This document shows positions 8,871-16,194 of a stretch of 64,000 nt of DNA, piece after piece (position 1 is the first letter of the stretch; each line of letters opens with the position of its first letter). This stretch comes from a bacterium. GTDB taxonomy: Bacteria; Campylobacterota; Campylobacteria; Campylobacterales; Sulfurimonadaceae. The notes under the pieces were generated by a model that was given only the letters and a program-made list of their open reading frames with translations, made no database searches and was not told the DNA's origin. Where the stretch lies: the NCBI GenBank assembly GCA_018822665.1, contig JAHJJX010000027.1:186001-250000 (forward strand), given 5' to 3'. Position numbers and translations under genes: made by a program.

Positions 8871-8944
8871 TTCCTTGAGGTGTTATGATAAAATACATTA
8901 GTACTTGTAGGCATATTTAATCAAAACCTTTGGGATTAAAACAT

Positions 8945-11224
8945 ATGAAAAAAATAGCACTTATAGAAGATAGATACGTAAGGCAACTCGGTTTTTTAGA
9001 ACAAAATAAGATAGAGCTTGATGCGTATGAAGATGTTTTGAGTAATTTTGTAGAAGATGATGCGCAAAATCTCATCGAGCAAATCGTTCATGACACTTTT
9101 GATTTGCAGGAGTATGCAATCATCATTTGTCATAAATCGGTTGTGTATGAAAATAAAAATACCACAATACTCAGCAACCTAAGACACTACTGCAAAAAAC
9201 ATGGCAAAACACTCATCCTTTTTTCAGGCGGGATTTCTGTAAACTATTATGATACTACTGAATTTGAACTGCTAGAGCTCAACTCTGAAACCTTTTATAG
9301 TAAGAATTTAGTGCTCTTTTTACAGGCGGTTCAAAATGGTGCTGAAGATATATTGATGCTCTCTTACGGCGAGCATTGGAAGCAAAACATAGTTGCAAAT
9401 GTTTTGGAGAAAACAAATCTTTTTATTTTTGATCTGCAAAATGGTGCTGAAGAGCCATCTAGTTTTCGCATGGATGCGAAACTCAAAAAAACAAAGTACC
9501 AATTTTATGAACCAAAAGAAAAAACAATTGACGAGATTATAAGATTTAAAGAGAGCTTGGAAGAGTATTTTAATTTGCAAGTGGCTACAAATAACTTAAA
9601 TCAATCAGTTATCATCCACCATGACAATGTATGTGATTTGCGAATATTTAATAATCATATAAAATTTATCCAAAGTAGTGAAGATATCGATACATATATA
9701 TCAGACGGTATTATCATCAAAGAGCTAGTTTCAAAAGAGTTTGACACAATATTTATCAAAGATAATCTTTCTTCAAATTATCTTGAACTTTATGGATTGA
9801 GAGTAGCTTATCATATCAGACTATCAAGTGAACTAGAAAATAAAAGATTTGCCCCTATTGTGATAATTAGTGATTTTGATGAGGCTGCTTTAAATAGATT
9901 TACTCATGAAGCAAATATACTTTTTACGCAAGGGATTTACCTTTGCAAAAATACAAAAGAGGATATACAAAAGTACCAATCTTTAGAGCTACAAGGGGTT
10001 ACAAACTATGATGAGTTCTTATCAAGTATCGAAGTTGCACCACCAAAAGACACCTCAGGAACTCATGGAATAGCAAATAAGTGGAGTATTTATAGATGGG
10101 CTAAGTTTTTGGGTGCAGAAGGTGAAGCGATTGATAAAAATAAAAGTGAAGTAGAAAATCAGCTCTATTTCAAATATCTCAAAGCAAAGAATCCTATCGT
10201 TAAAAAAAAGGGGTTGTCAATCGTTCCAAAAGCTCCACAGTCTGAAGGTAATATTTTATATATTGATGATGAATGGGATAAAGGATGGAAAGATATATTT
10301 GAGAAATATTTTTCAAAAAGTCAAAATATAAATTTTCATTTCGTTGAACATCAATACAAAGATACAAGTTATGAATCTATTGAAAATTTAGTAAAAGAAT
10401 TTTTAACTTCAAAGTCAATAGATACAGTATTGCTTGATATGAGACTCATAAAAGAAGACCATGAACAAAAAGAGGCAAAAGAGTTATCTGGTATCAAATT
10501 ACTAACTTTTATAAAAGCTTTTAATCCTGGAATTCAAGTGATACTTTTAACAGCGTCTGAAAAAAGCACAATACTGGATGAAGCAAATAAATATAATATT
10601 TTGGGTTACATTAAAAAAGAAAATTCTTCTGATGATAATACCTATACAAAAGAAGTTTTTAAAAAGATAACTAATTTGATTGATTTAGGATTTGAAAGAA
10701 AATATCTAAAAGATATTTGGAATATTCAAAAAGAAATTTTAGGATTAAGTTTTTTTGAAAAAGACAAACATCCAGAAATTAAAATTGAGATAGAGTCTGT
10801 TTTTGAAATATTACAAACAGATATGGAAAATAAATTTATTTATGCAATGTTTGCGTTATTTAAAACTATCGAAATTAGTATAGATTTATATATTGAAGAG
10901 AGAAGAGAAAATGGTAGAAGATTTGCTTACTGGAAAAGCAACAACACAAAAATTAACTTTGTTGATAGAGATGAATATTTTCCAAAAGAATTGCCTCATA
11001 ATTCACAAATATCAAATGACGCAACCATAAACAAAATAAGAGTATTGTGCTATGAAAAATTGCAATTGAATCTTAAAGAAATGCACGACTCACTTAAAAT
11101 ATTTGTTCAAACTAGAAACGAAACAATTCATATTCCTAGAGGTAAAATACTTTTAAAACCTACAAAAGGTAATATCGAAGAATGGTTTAAAACCATTCAA
11201 ACAATATTGAGTAAATTAAATTGA
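8945..11224 (+). CDS. Receiver-domain protein with a HEPN-like C-terminus
   Basis: 759 residues from ATG 8945 (a TTG at 8930 would add five). Two receiver-like folds without clear acceptors lie in the first 350 residues (KIALIED start; TIFIKDN). A full receiver domain follows at about 435-580: Asp pair YIDDEWD, acceptor LLDMRL, Thr in ILLTAS and Lys in YIKKE. The last 150 residues are helical and contain QTRNETIH, an R-x4-H motif as in HEPN ribonucleases. I infer a phosphorylation-gated RNA-cutting effector partnered with the membrane protein upstream. Composition turns AT-rich near 10,240, at the receiver-HEPN half. Confidence 0.65.
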   Translation: MKKIALIEDRYVRQLGFLEQNKIELDAYEDVLSNFVEDDAQNLIEQIVHDTFDLQEYAIIICHKSVVYENKNTTILSNLRHYCKKHGKTLILFSGGISVNYYDTTEFELLELNSETFYSKNLVLFLQAVQNGAEDILMLSYGEHWKQNIVANVLEKTNLFIFDLQNGAEEPSSFRMDAKLKKTKYQFYEPKEKTIDEIIRFKESLEEYFNLQVATNNLNQSVIIHHDNVCDLRIFNNHIKFIQSSEDIDTYISDGIIIKELVSKEFDTIFIKDNLSSNYLELYGLRVAYHIRLSSELENKRFAPIVIISDFDEAALNRFTHEANILFTQGIYLCKNTKEDIQKYQSLELQGVTNYDEFLSSIEVAPPKDTSGTHGIANKWSIYRWAKFLGAEGEAIDKNKSEVENQLYFKYLKAKNPIVKKKGLSIVPKAPQSEGNILYIDDEWDKGWKDIFEKYFSKSQNINFHFVEHQYKDTSYESIENLVKEFLTSKSIDTVLLDMRLIKEDHEQKEAKELSGIKLLTFIKAFNPGIQVILLTASEKSTILDEANKYNILGYIKKENSSDDNTYTKEVFKKITNLIDLGFERKYLKDIWNIQKEILGLSFFEKDKHPEIKIEIESVFEILQTDMENKFIYAMFALFKTIEISIDLYIEERRENGRRFAYWKSNNTKINFVDRDEYFPKELPHNSQISNDATINKIRVLCYEKLQLNLKEMHDSLKIFVQTRNETIHIPRGKILLKPTKGNIEEWFKTIQTILSKLN

Positions 11225-11264
11225 AAAAGAGGCAGATCAGAAGCTTATAGATAAATTTAAGTCT

Positions 11265-11297
11265 TAGACAAAATATGACCAAATAAAGCAATAAAAT
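11265..11297 (+). promoter_or_regulatory. WYL-type operator/promoter, site 4
   Basis: TAGACA-AAATA-TGACCA lies at 11265-11281. After exactly 10 nt comes TAAAAT (11292-11297). It drives the 42-residue gene at 11322. Confidence 0.75.
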
Positions 11298-11321
11298 TGC
11301 GAAAAATATTTGGAGAACACT

Positions 11322-11450
11322 ATGACAAAAATAACCATCAAAGTCCCAAAACTCAAATCAAGAGTTGTTTGGGGATTCAGTCCTGCTTCAAGAGTTAAAG
11401 CAAGTAAAAAAGTTTATAGTAGAAAAAATGTAAAAATTCTTATAGAATAA
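11322..11450 (+). CDS. Small basic protein, 42 aa
   Basis: A 42-codon ORF with TTGGAG six nucleotides before its ATG. The product is strongly basic (Lys/Arg spread through it) with a central RVVWGFSPASRVK segment and a KKVYSRKN stretch. It has no membrane segment. I cannot name the family, but the good ribosome site and its own operator/promoter (site 4) make translation likely. It is the first of several very small genes under this promoter type. A role as nucleic-acid-binding peptide is possible from charge only. Confidence 0.6.
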   Translation: MTKITIKVPKLKSRVVWGFSPASRVKASKKVYSRKNVKILIE

Positions 11451-11501
11451 AATCAAGCACTCCACTAAGTACCCCTTCTTATTTTAAAATCTATTCACCC
11501 T

Positions 11502-11534
11502 TTGACAAAATACGACCATCTAAACATCTATAAT
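11502..11534 (+). promoter_or_regulatory. WYL-type operator/promoter, site 5
   Basis: TTGACA-AAATA-CGACCA lies at 11502-11518. After 10 nt comes a perfect TATAAT (11529-11534). Downstream is only the 13-codon ORF at 11562, and then the next operator. Confidence 0.75.
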
Positions 11535-11561
11535 CTCGCAACCAAAAAAAGGATCACACTC

Positions 11562-11603
11562 ATGGTAAAAAATAAAACTTTCAAAACAGATAGAAATTTA
11601 TAG
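11562..11603 (+). CDS. Possible 13-residue peptide
   Basis: ATG with AAAAAGGATC upstream, 13 codons (MVKNKTFKTDRNL), stop TAG at 11601-11603. The stop lies inside the TAGACA arm of the next operator (site 6). The peptide is basic. It could be a leader peptide, a small toxin or antitoxin, or not translated at all. A dedicated promoter with a perfect -10 supports at least transcription of this 100-nt unit. Confidence 0.35.
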   Translation: MVKNKTFKTDRNL

Positions 11604-11633
11604 ACAAAATACGACCATAAATACTTGTAAACT
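11601..11633 (+). promoter_or_regulatory. WYL-type operator/promoter, site 6
   Basis: TAGACA-AAATA-CGACCA lies at 11601-11617. After 10 nt comes TAAACT (11628-11633). The helicase ATG at 11640 is only 6 nt past the -10 hexamer, which predicts a leaderless transcript. Confidence 0.75.
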
Positions 11634-11639
11634 TTCTTT

Positions 11640-13106
11640 ATGGAAAATTTAACACACAATAAACTTACAAATCATCAAGCTACTGTTTATAAAGCTCTAA
11701 ACTCTAAGATAGAGAGCATTTTGGAGAGTAAAATTCTTATGTCTTATAATGTGAGTGATTACATGTTATCTCTTATGGGTGCTGCTGGAACGGGAAAAAC
11801 TTACCTTACAACTGAGATAGTGAAATTTCTAAAAAACTCTAAAATCGACTTTACCATAACTGCACCGACACATAAAGCTGTAAATGTTTTGGCACGAAGT
11901 CTTGAAAAAAACAATGTTGAAGCTCCATGCAAAACTATCCACTCATTTTTGGGAATTAAGCCATTTAAAGATTACGATACCGGGATAGAGAAATTCGTAA
12001 TTGACAAAGCTACCAAACAAGACCAAAGAACAACTGTGCTTATTGTAGATGAAAGCTCTATGATTGGTGATGAGCTTTATGGGTATATCGCTGAAAAAAT
12101 AAAAGAAAATAAAATAAGCTGTGTATTATTTGTAGGAGACCCATACCAACTTCTTCCTATTAGCGGCGACAACCATCAAATTTACCGGCTAAAATATCAG
12201 TACGAACTCCAAGAGATAGTAAGACAGGCTAAAGACAGCAGTATCATAAAAATGTCAACACAAATACGAGACATGATTGCGCGCAAAACCTTTATTGATT
12301 TAAAAAAGTTTATTGAGCTTAATCAATATGCAGACATCACATACTTTCATAATGACAAAGATTTTTTAGAAGATTTTTATAAAAATGAAAGATGGTTTGA
12401 AGAAGATAAAATCATAGCTACTTATAAAAACAAAGATGTAGATGCTCTCAACAAAATAGTGAGAAATAAATACTGGGAACAAAAAAATGTTTCATTTTCT
12501 GACACACTTAGAGCCGGTGACAAACTGAGATTTGTAGATGCCTATAGTGCAAGAGAGATAACAATATATCATAATGGACAAATCGTAGAACTAGAGTATG
12601 CGCAAAAAGAGTATCATGAAGCATTAAACATCCAATACTGGGACTGTAAGGCAGTAAACGCCATGCAGCAACAAGTATTTAGAGTAGTTGACCCAGCCAG
12701 CATGTCAAAGTTTAACGACAAACTAAAAGCTCTGTCCGAAATTGCTAAGAGAGCGCCTCAAGCTGAAAAGAGCAAACTTTGGTATACATTTTTCACAACA
12801 AGAGATATGTTCGCAAATGTCCAGTACATTCACGCTTCAACCATACACAAACTCCAAGGGAGCACCTACGAGTCTTGCTATGTCGATATATTTCAACTTA
12901 TTGACAACCCATACATGAGCATCGAGGAAAAGTACCGATTGTTTTATGTTGCCATCACAAGAGCCTCGAAAAATTTGAAATTATTTGTGTCAGATTTTAA
13001 TAAAGCAAACACTCTCTCAAACACTTTGACCGTTAAAAAGATGCAACTAGATTTGCAACAAATTCATCAAGAAGTAGATGACATGCTAGAGGGTATTTTT
13101 AAATGA
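11640..13106 (+). CDS. Pif1/RecD-like ATP-dependent DNA helicase
   Basis: 488 residues. Walker A GAAGTGKTYL at 47-56, Walker B LIVDESSMIGD near 134-144, motif III GDPYQLLPI, and a C-terminal UvrD_C_2 region with ASTIHKLQGSTYE and YVAITRASK. This is the AAA_30/Dda-like superfamily 1B family that unwinds DNA 5' to 3' in repair, recombination or conflict systems. It has no ribosome site, and the start codon coincides with the expected transcription start, so translation is probably leaderless. A truncated paralogue lies at 3618. Regulation is by operator site 6. Confidence 0.85.
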   Translation: MENLTHNKLTNHQATVYKALNSKIESILESKILMSYNVSDYMLSLMGAAGTGKTYLTTEIVKFLKNSKIDFTITAPTHKAVNVLARSLEKNNVEAPCKTIHSFLGIKPFKDYDTGIEKFVIDKATKQDQRTTVLIVDESSMIGDELYGYIAEKIKENKISCVLFVGDPYQLLPISGDNHQIYRLKYQYELQEIVRQAKDSSIIKMSTQIRDMIARKTFIDLKKFIELNQYADITYFHNDKDFLEDFYKNERWFEEDKIIATYKNKDVDALNKIVRNKYWEQKNVSFSDTLRAGDKLRFVDAYSAREITIYHNGQIVELEYAQKEYHEALNIQYWDCKAVNAMQQQVFRVVDPASMSKFNDKLKALSEIAKRAPQAEKSKLWYTFFTTRDMFANVQYIHASTIHKLQGSTYESCYVDIFQLIDNPYMSIEEKYRLFYVAITRASKNLKLFVSDFNKANTLSNTLTVKKMQLDLQQIHQEVDDMLEGIFK

Positions 13107-13139
13107 TAGACAAACTTTGACTAAGTAAATATGTATAAT
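13107..13139 (+). promoter_or_regulatory. WYL-type operator/promoter, site 7
   Basis: TAGACA-AACTT-TGACTA lies at 13107-13123. After 10 nt comes TATAAT (13134-13139). It drives the pair of small genes at 13223 and 13506, leaving a leader of about 75 nt. Confidence 0.75.
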
Positions 13140-13222
13140 TTTGTAATAGTTCGTTAAAGATGTAAAATATAGTATTTGAATAGAAAGCAAAAATGCTAAA
13201 TCTATCTTATTAGGAAATATAT

Positions 13223-13528
13223 ATGAGTGAAATCAGAATCCAATCAAAGGTAATTGAAAGAAGTAAAAACGTTACCTTTACAGCAGTTTTAGATAAAAAA
13301 ATACAAGTGGAGGTTTTTATGTCGAGAAAACTTTTTGAAGAGATTGGTGGTTCCAATAATAACAACCCAAACAAAATATTAAGTGGTAATTTGTGGACTT
13401 TTGAGTGCTTAGTTGAAGATAAAATAAATGAAATGGAGCGCGCAGGAACAGCAATACCTGCAGAGTTAGAGATAGATGCGGAAGATATAAGGAGATACTT
13501 TCAAAATGAAAATTTTACAGATAGATAA
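13223..13528 (+). CDS. Hypothetical protein, 101 aa
   Basis: A small soluble acidic protein with no signal or membrane segment. The N-terminal half looks like a small beta-rich domain (VTFTAVLDKKIQVEVFMSR); the C-terminal half is helical. A DUF1488-like relation is conceivable but not shown. Its 3' end overlaps the next gene by 23 nt, a sign of translational coupling. It is under operator site 7. The overlapping pair has the size and layout of a toxin-antitoxin unit, but no motif proves that. Confidence 0.6.
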   Translation: MSEIRIQSKVIERSKNVTFTAVLDKKIQVEVFMSRKLFEEIGGSNNNNPNKILSGNLWTFECLVEDKINEMERAGTAIPAELEIDAEDIRRYFQNENFTDR

Positions 13529-13745
13529 CTTCATATTTGACAGTGCTACACATATAATTAAAAATGGTGATAGAGTTTTTCATTTTAAGGGTTATAATTT
13601 TCAAGCAAACGAATTTACTTTATCAAATGAAATATCCACTTCAAAAGAGTTTGAGTTATCATTGTCCGCATTTATATCTTCAAAGGAAAAACAAAAGATT
13701 TTTTTAGATTGGCTAGAAAGAAACTATCCAGAGTGTTACCTCTAA
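13506..13745 (+). CDS. Hypothetical protein, 79 aa
   Basis: A 79-residue acidic protein starting inside the end of the previous gene, with AAGGAG 11 nt before the ATG. It ends LDWLERNYPECYL. I do not recognise a family. The overlap and shared promoter imply that it works together with the 101-residue protein. Confidence 0.6.
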   Translation: MKILQIDNFIFDSATHIIKNGDRVFHFKGYNFQANEFTLSNEISTSKEFELSLSAFISSKEKQKIFLDWLERNYPECYL

Positions 13746-13786
13746 GTTAGTGCATAAAATACAAATTAATACTAGGATAATTATTG

Positions 13787-13819
13787 TAGACAAAATATGA
13801 CTACAGATGAATATATAAT
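13787..13819 (+). promoter_or_regulatory. WYL-type operator/promoter, site 8
   Basis: TAGACA-AAATA-TGACTA lies at 13787-13803. After 10 nt comes a perfect TATAAT (13814-13819). The next ORF is only 31 codons (ATG 13852 to stop 13947, no ribosome site), so this promoter may make a small RNA, a peptide, or the leader of the gene pair at 14016. Confidence 0.75.
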
Positions 13820-13885
13820 ACTCAATAACAGACTTACAATCTAACTAAAAAATGCAAAGAAGAAACAACAGAAAAACTTTACATT

Positions 13886-13902
13886 TAGTCAAACCATATC
13901 TA
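13886..13902 (+). promoter_or_regulatory. Decayed second operator copy
   Basis: TAGTCA-AACCA-TATCTA with its flanks matches 23 of 27 bases of the site 9 region (13879-13905 against 15757-15783 by eye). No -10 box stands at the usual distance. It lies inside the doubtful 31-codon ORF and looks like a duplicated promoter fragment. Confidence 0.35.
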
Positions 13903-13945
13903 TATGATTACTTTGGAAAATTTAAACTACTTTCTAATAAATATT

Positions 13946-13990
13946 AAATTTACATAAAAAATACATTATATACATAATATTGTAAATTTA
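13946..13990. promoter_or_regulatory. Inverted repeat upstream of the AbiE-like pair
   Basis: A perfect 10-bp inverted repeat, TAAATTTACA (13946-13955) and TGTAAATTTA (13981-13990), has a 25-nt AT-rich spacer. A -10-like TTATTATAAG follows just before the ATG at 14016. It is a plausible autoregulatory site for the winged-helix antitoxin-like protein. Confidence 0.4.
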
Positions 13991-14015
13991 TCATTTTTTA
14001 TGTTATTATAAGTTT

Positions 14016-14999
14016 ATGAAAGCAAAAAAAGAAATATTAGAATATCTTCAAAACAGTACTAATTGGCAAATCGTATCAAAGAAAGTCGATGTAAATGTTC
14101 CTCTTTATATGAAAGCAGGATATGAACTTTGGGGTGCTCAGATACAGGGCATAAGTGTTGTATTTGCAAGGGTTAAAGATACCAACACTGACATAAGAGT
14201 TCATCAAAACGCTATCAAGCGACTAGCTGAGATTACTTCATGCAATGCTGTTCTGGTTTTTGAAAAGCTTGATGCCAGAAGTGTTGATAGTTTAATTAAG
14301 AAGCATAGTGCATTTGTTATCAAAGATAAACAAATCTATATGCCTTTTGCATTGCTTCAAATACAAACCCAAAACTTTAAAAAAGTTCCCAAGAGAGAAG
14401 TACCCTTAAATAGTGATGCAGATATGATCTTAATTGGCTATTTAGACAATAAAATAGGTAATGGCTTGATGATAAAAGAGATTGCGCAAGTGATTGACAG
14501 AGAACTACGTGCCTCCTCACAAGCTTTAAAGATTTTAGAGAACTTGGGATATCTTCAAATAGAAGTAAAAGGTCGAAGTAGATATATATATTTTATCTCA
14601 CAAACCGAAGTTTATGAGCGTTTAAAAGAGGATGCTAAATCACCAATAAAATATACTTTTTTTGCTAAAAATTTTGCAAATAAAATAGTATATAGCGGAT
14701 ATACTGCATTATCAAAATATTCTACATTAGTCGAGGAAAAGATAAAAACAGTTGCAATTTCTCATAAGCAGCTTACAGCACAGCAGCTAGAGGCTTTGCA
14801 ATGTGACGAGGATGAAGCTACACTAAAGATTGAAGTTTGGAATAGAGATCCATCTGTTTTCTCTCATGATAATACAATTAGCCCTTTATATGTACTACGG
14901 TTTTTTCAAAACGATGAAGATGAGAGAGTGCAAGAAGCAATTGAACACATAGAAGCAAAAATAGTAGAAAAATTGAAGGGTAAAGATGAAAGAGACTGA
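14016..14999 (+). CDS. AbiEi-like winged-helix antitoxin candidate
   Basis: 327 residues. A winged-helix DNA-binding segment lies near 130-200 (IGNGLMIKEIAQVIDRELRASS, shortened here: helix LMIKEIAQVI and recognition helix ASSQALKILENLG). The remainder has no membrane or catalytic signature. Its end overlaps the following nucleotidyltransferase-like gene by 14 nt. This arrangement fits an AbiE-type (type IV) toxin-antitoxin pair in which the first gene is regulator and antitoxin. The family call rests on layout and fold pattern and could be wrong. It is probably autoregulated through the inverted repeat just upstream. Confidence 0.55.
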   Translation: MKAKKEILEYLQNSTNWQIVSKKVDVNVPLYMKAGYELWGAQIQGISVVFARVKDTNTDIRVHQNAIKRLAEITSCNAVLVFEKLDARSVDSLIKKHSAFVIKDKQIYMPFALLQIQTQNFKKVPKREVPLNSDADMILIGYLDNKIGNGLMIKEIAQVIDRELRASSQALKILENLGYLQIEVKGRSRYIYFISQTEVYERLKEDAKSPIKYTFFAKNFANKIVYSGYTALSKYSTLVEEKIKTVAISHKQLTAQQLEALQCDEDEATLKIEVWNRDPSVFSHDNTISPLYVLRFFQNDEDERVQEAIEHIEAKIVEKLKGKDERD

Positions 15000-15747
15000 T
15001 TACGCAGGTTTGAGCCATTTTCAAGATTACTGTAAAGATTTAGATGATTATTATGTAGTTGTTGGAGGTTTTGCGACTTTGATGCTCCTAGATAGTGAAC
15101 TTGAAAATCATGGAAAGGCAACTTTTGATATTGACCTGGTCCTTTTGACAACAAACTCAGTAGAGATGACAAAAAGAATAAAAGAGTATGTCAAAGAGGG
15201 AGGCTATAAGATTCAAATTGGTTCAAAAGACCAATACCAATACTATCGATTTATAGAACCTCAAAAAGAAAATTTTGCAAAAGAGATAGAGCTATTTGCA
15301 TCAAATGAAAATAGCTTAGAACTTGATGATGAACAAAGAATTATCCCAATTGATGCTGAAGATGGATTATATTCGCTGTCGGCCATTATGCTTGACCCAG
15401 AATATTTTGAGATGATTAAAAATAATGTCGAGAAAAAGCATAGAGCACCTTGTACAAATACTCAAGCAACTATTATGCTAAAGATGTCAGCATTTTATGA
15501 TTTGAAAAACCGTGATGATAAAAAGTGGAAAAAACATCGTAAAGATATACTAAAACTAGCACTTCTTTTAAGAGGTGATGAGAAGATAAATTTAGTTGGC
15601 AGAATGCAGCAAGATTTTGATGCATTTATAGAACACCTAAAACAAGATATTGACAAAAAAATGCTCAAAGCTATCGTAGATAAACTGCCTATCGAGAAAG
15701 AGCTGGTTATAGAAATATTGCAAAAAGTATTTCAAAAATACGAATGA
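14986..15747 (+). CDS. AbiEii-like nucleotidyltransferase (toxin candidate)
   Basis: 253 residues with a nucleotidyltransferase-fold start: VVVGGFATLML (GG motif, about residues 25-35) and ATFDIDLVLL (D-x-D metal site, about 46-56), then AKEIELFA as the likely third acidic strand. This is the pattern of AbiEii/MenT-like enzymes, which add nucleotides to RNA or proteins. ATG lies inside the upstream gene (GGGTAAAG ribosome site), so the two are coupled. I infer a type IV-like toxin-antitoxin unit. Confidence 0.65.
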   Translation: MKETDYAGLSHFQDYCKDLDDYYVVVGGFATLMLLDSELENHGKATFDIDLVLLTTNSVEMTKRIKEYVKEGGYKIQIGSKDQYQYYRFIEPQKENFAKEIELFASNENSLELDDEQRIIPIDAEDGLYSLSAIMLDPEYFEMIKNNVEKKHRAPCTNTQATIMLKMSAFYDLKNRDDKKWKKHRKDILKLALLLRGDEKINLVGRMQQDFDAFIEHLKQDIDKKMLKAIVDKLPIEKELVIEILQKVFQKYE

Positions 15748-15764
15748 ATACAAAAATTTACATT

Positions 15765-15797
15765 TAGCCAAAATATGTCTATAATTAAAACTACAAT
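15765..15797 (+). promoter_or_regulatory. WYL-type operator/promoter, site 9
   Basis: TAGCCA-AAATA-TGTCTA lies at 15765-15781. After 10 nt comes TACAAT (15792-15797). It drives the repeat-protein gene and the WYL regulator 26 nt downstream of it, so the regulator probably controls itself here. Confidence 0.75.
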
Positions 15798-15836
15798 ACT
15801 CCCACAAAAGCAAAAAGCATTTGAAAAGGAGAGTTT

Positions 15837-16169
15837 ATGTACAAAAAATTAACATTAGCAAGTTTAGTAGCCATTGCAAGTGTTGTGTCGGTAAATGCCG
15901 ATGGCTATAGAAACAGTGATGGCAGTTATGGTAATCGTGTTGGCAATAGCATGTATCACAGCGACGGCAGTTCCAGCACAAAAAGTGGCAATAATGTTTA
16001 TCATAGTGATGGAAGCTATAGTAACCGTGTAGGCAATAGTACATACAATAGCGATGGTTCTTCTAGCAACAAAGTAGGCAACAGTATCTACAATAGTGAT
16101 GGCTCTTCTAGTAACAAAGTCGGTAACACCTACTACCATAGTGACGGAACCTCCACAACCGTAGATTAG
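15837..16169 (+). CDS. Secreted 15-residue-repeat protein
   Basis: 110 residues. Residues 1-21 form a typical signal peptide (basic MYKK start, hydrophobic core, cleavage after VNA). The mature part is five full copies plus a partial copy of a 15-residue unit, Y-x-S-D-G-S-x-S-N-x-V-G-N-x-x. The Asp-Gly/Asn-rich repeats suggest a cell-surface or periplasmic protein. AAGGAG precedes the ATG. It is the first gene of an operon with the WYL regulator, which is unexpected company for a secreted protein. Confidence 0.7.
   Translation: MYKKLTLASLVAIASVVSVNADGYRNSDGSYGNRVGNSMYHSDGSSSTKSGNNVYHSDGSYSNRVGNSTYNSDGSSSNKVGNSIYNSDGSSSNKVGNTYYHSDGTSTTVD
15908..16150 (+). repeat. 45-bp tandem coding repeat
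   Basis: Five 45-bp units encode the 15-residue repeats of the secreted protein; the last two full units are nearly identical in DNA. Copy number could vary by slippage or recombination. Confidence 0.65.
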
Positions 16170-16194
16170 TAAAAAAGAGAAGGGAAAAACAAAT

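Noticed and set aside
15908-16150. CRISPR-like array
   Set aside because: The 45-bp units are contiguous coding repeats without spacers and there are no cas genes.
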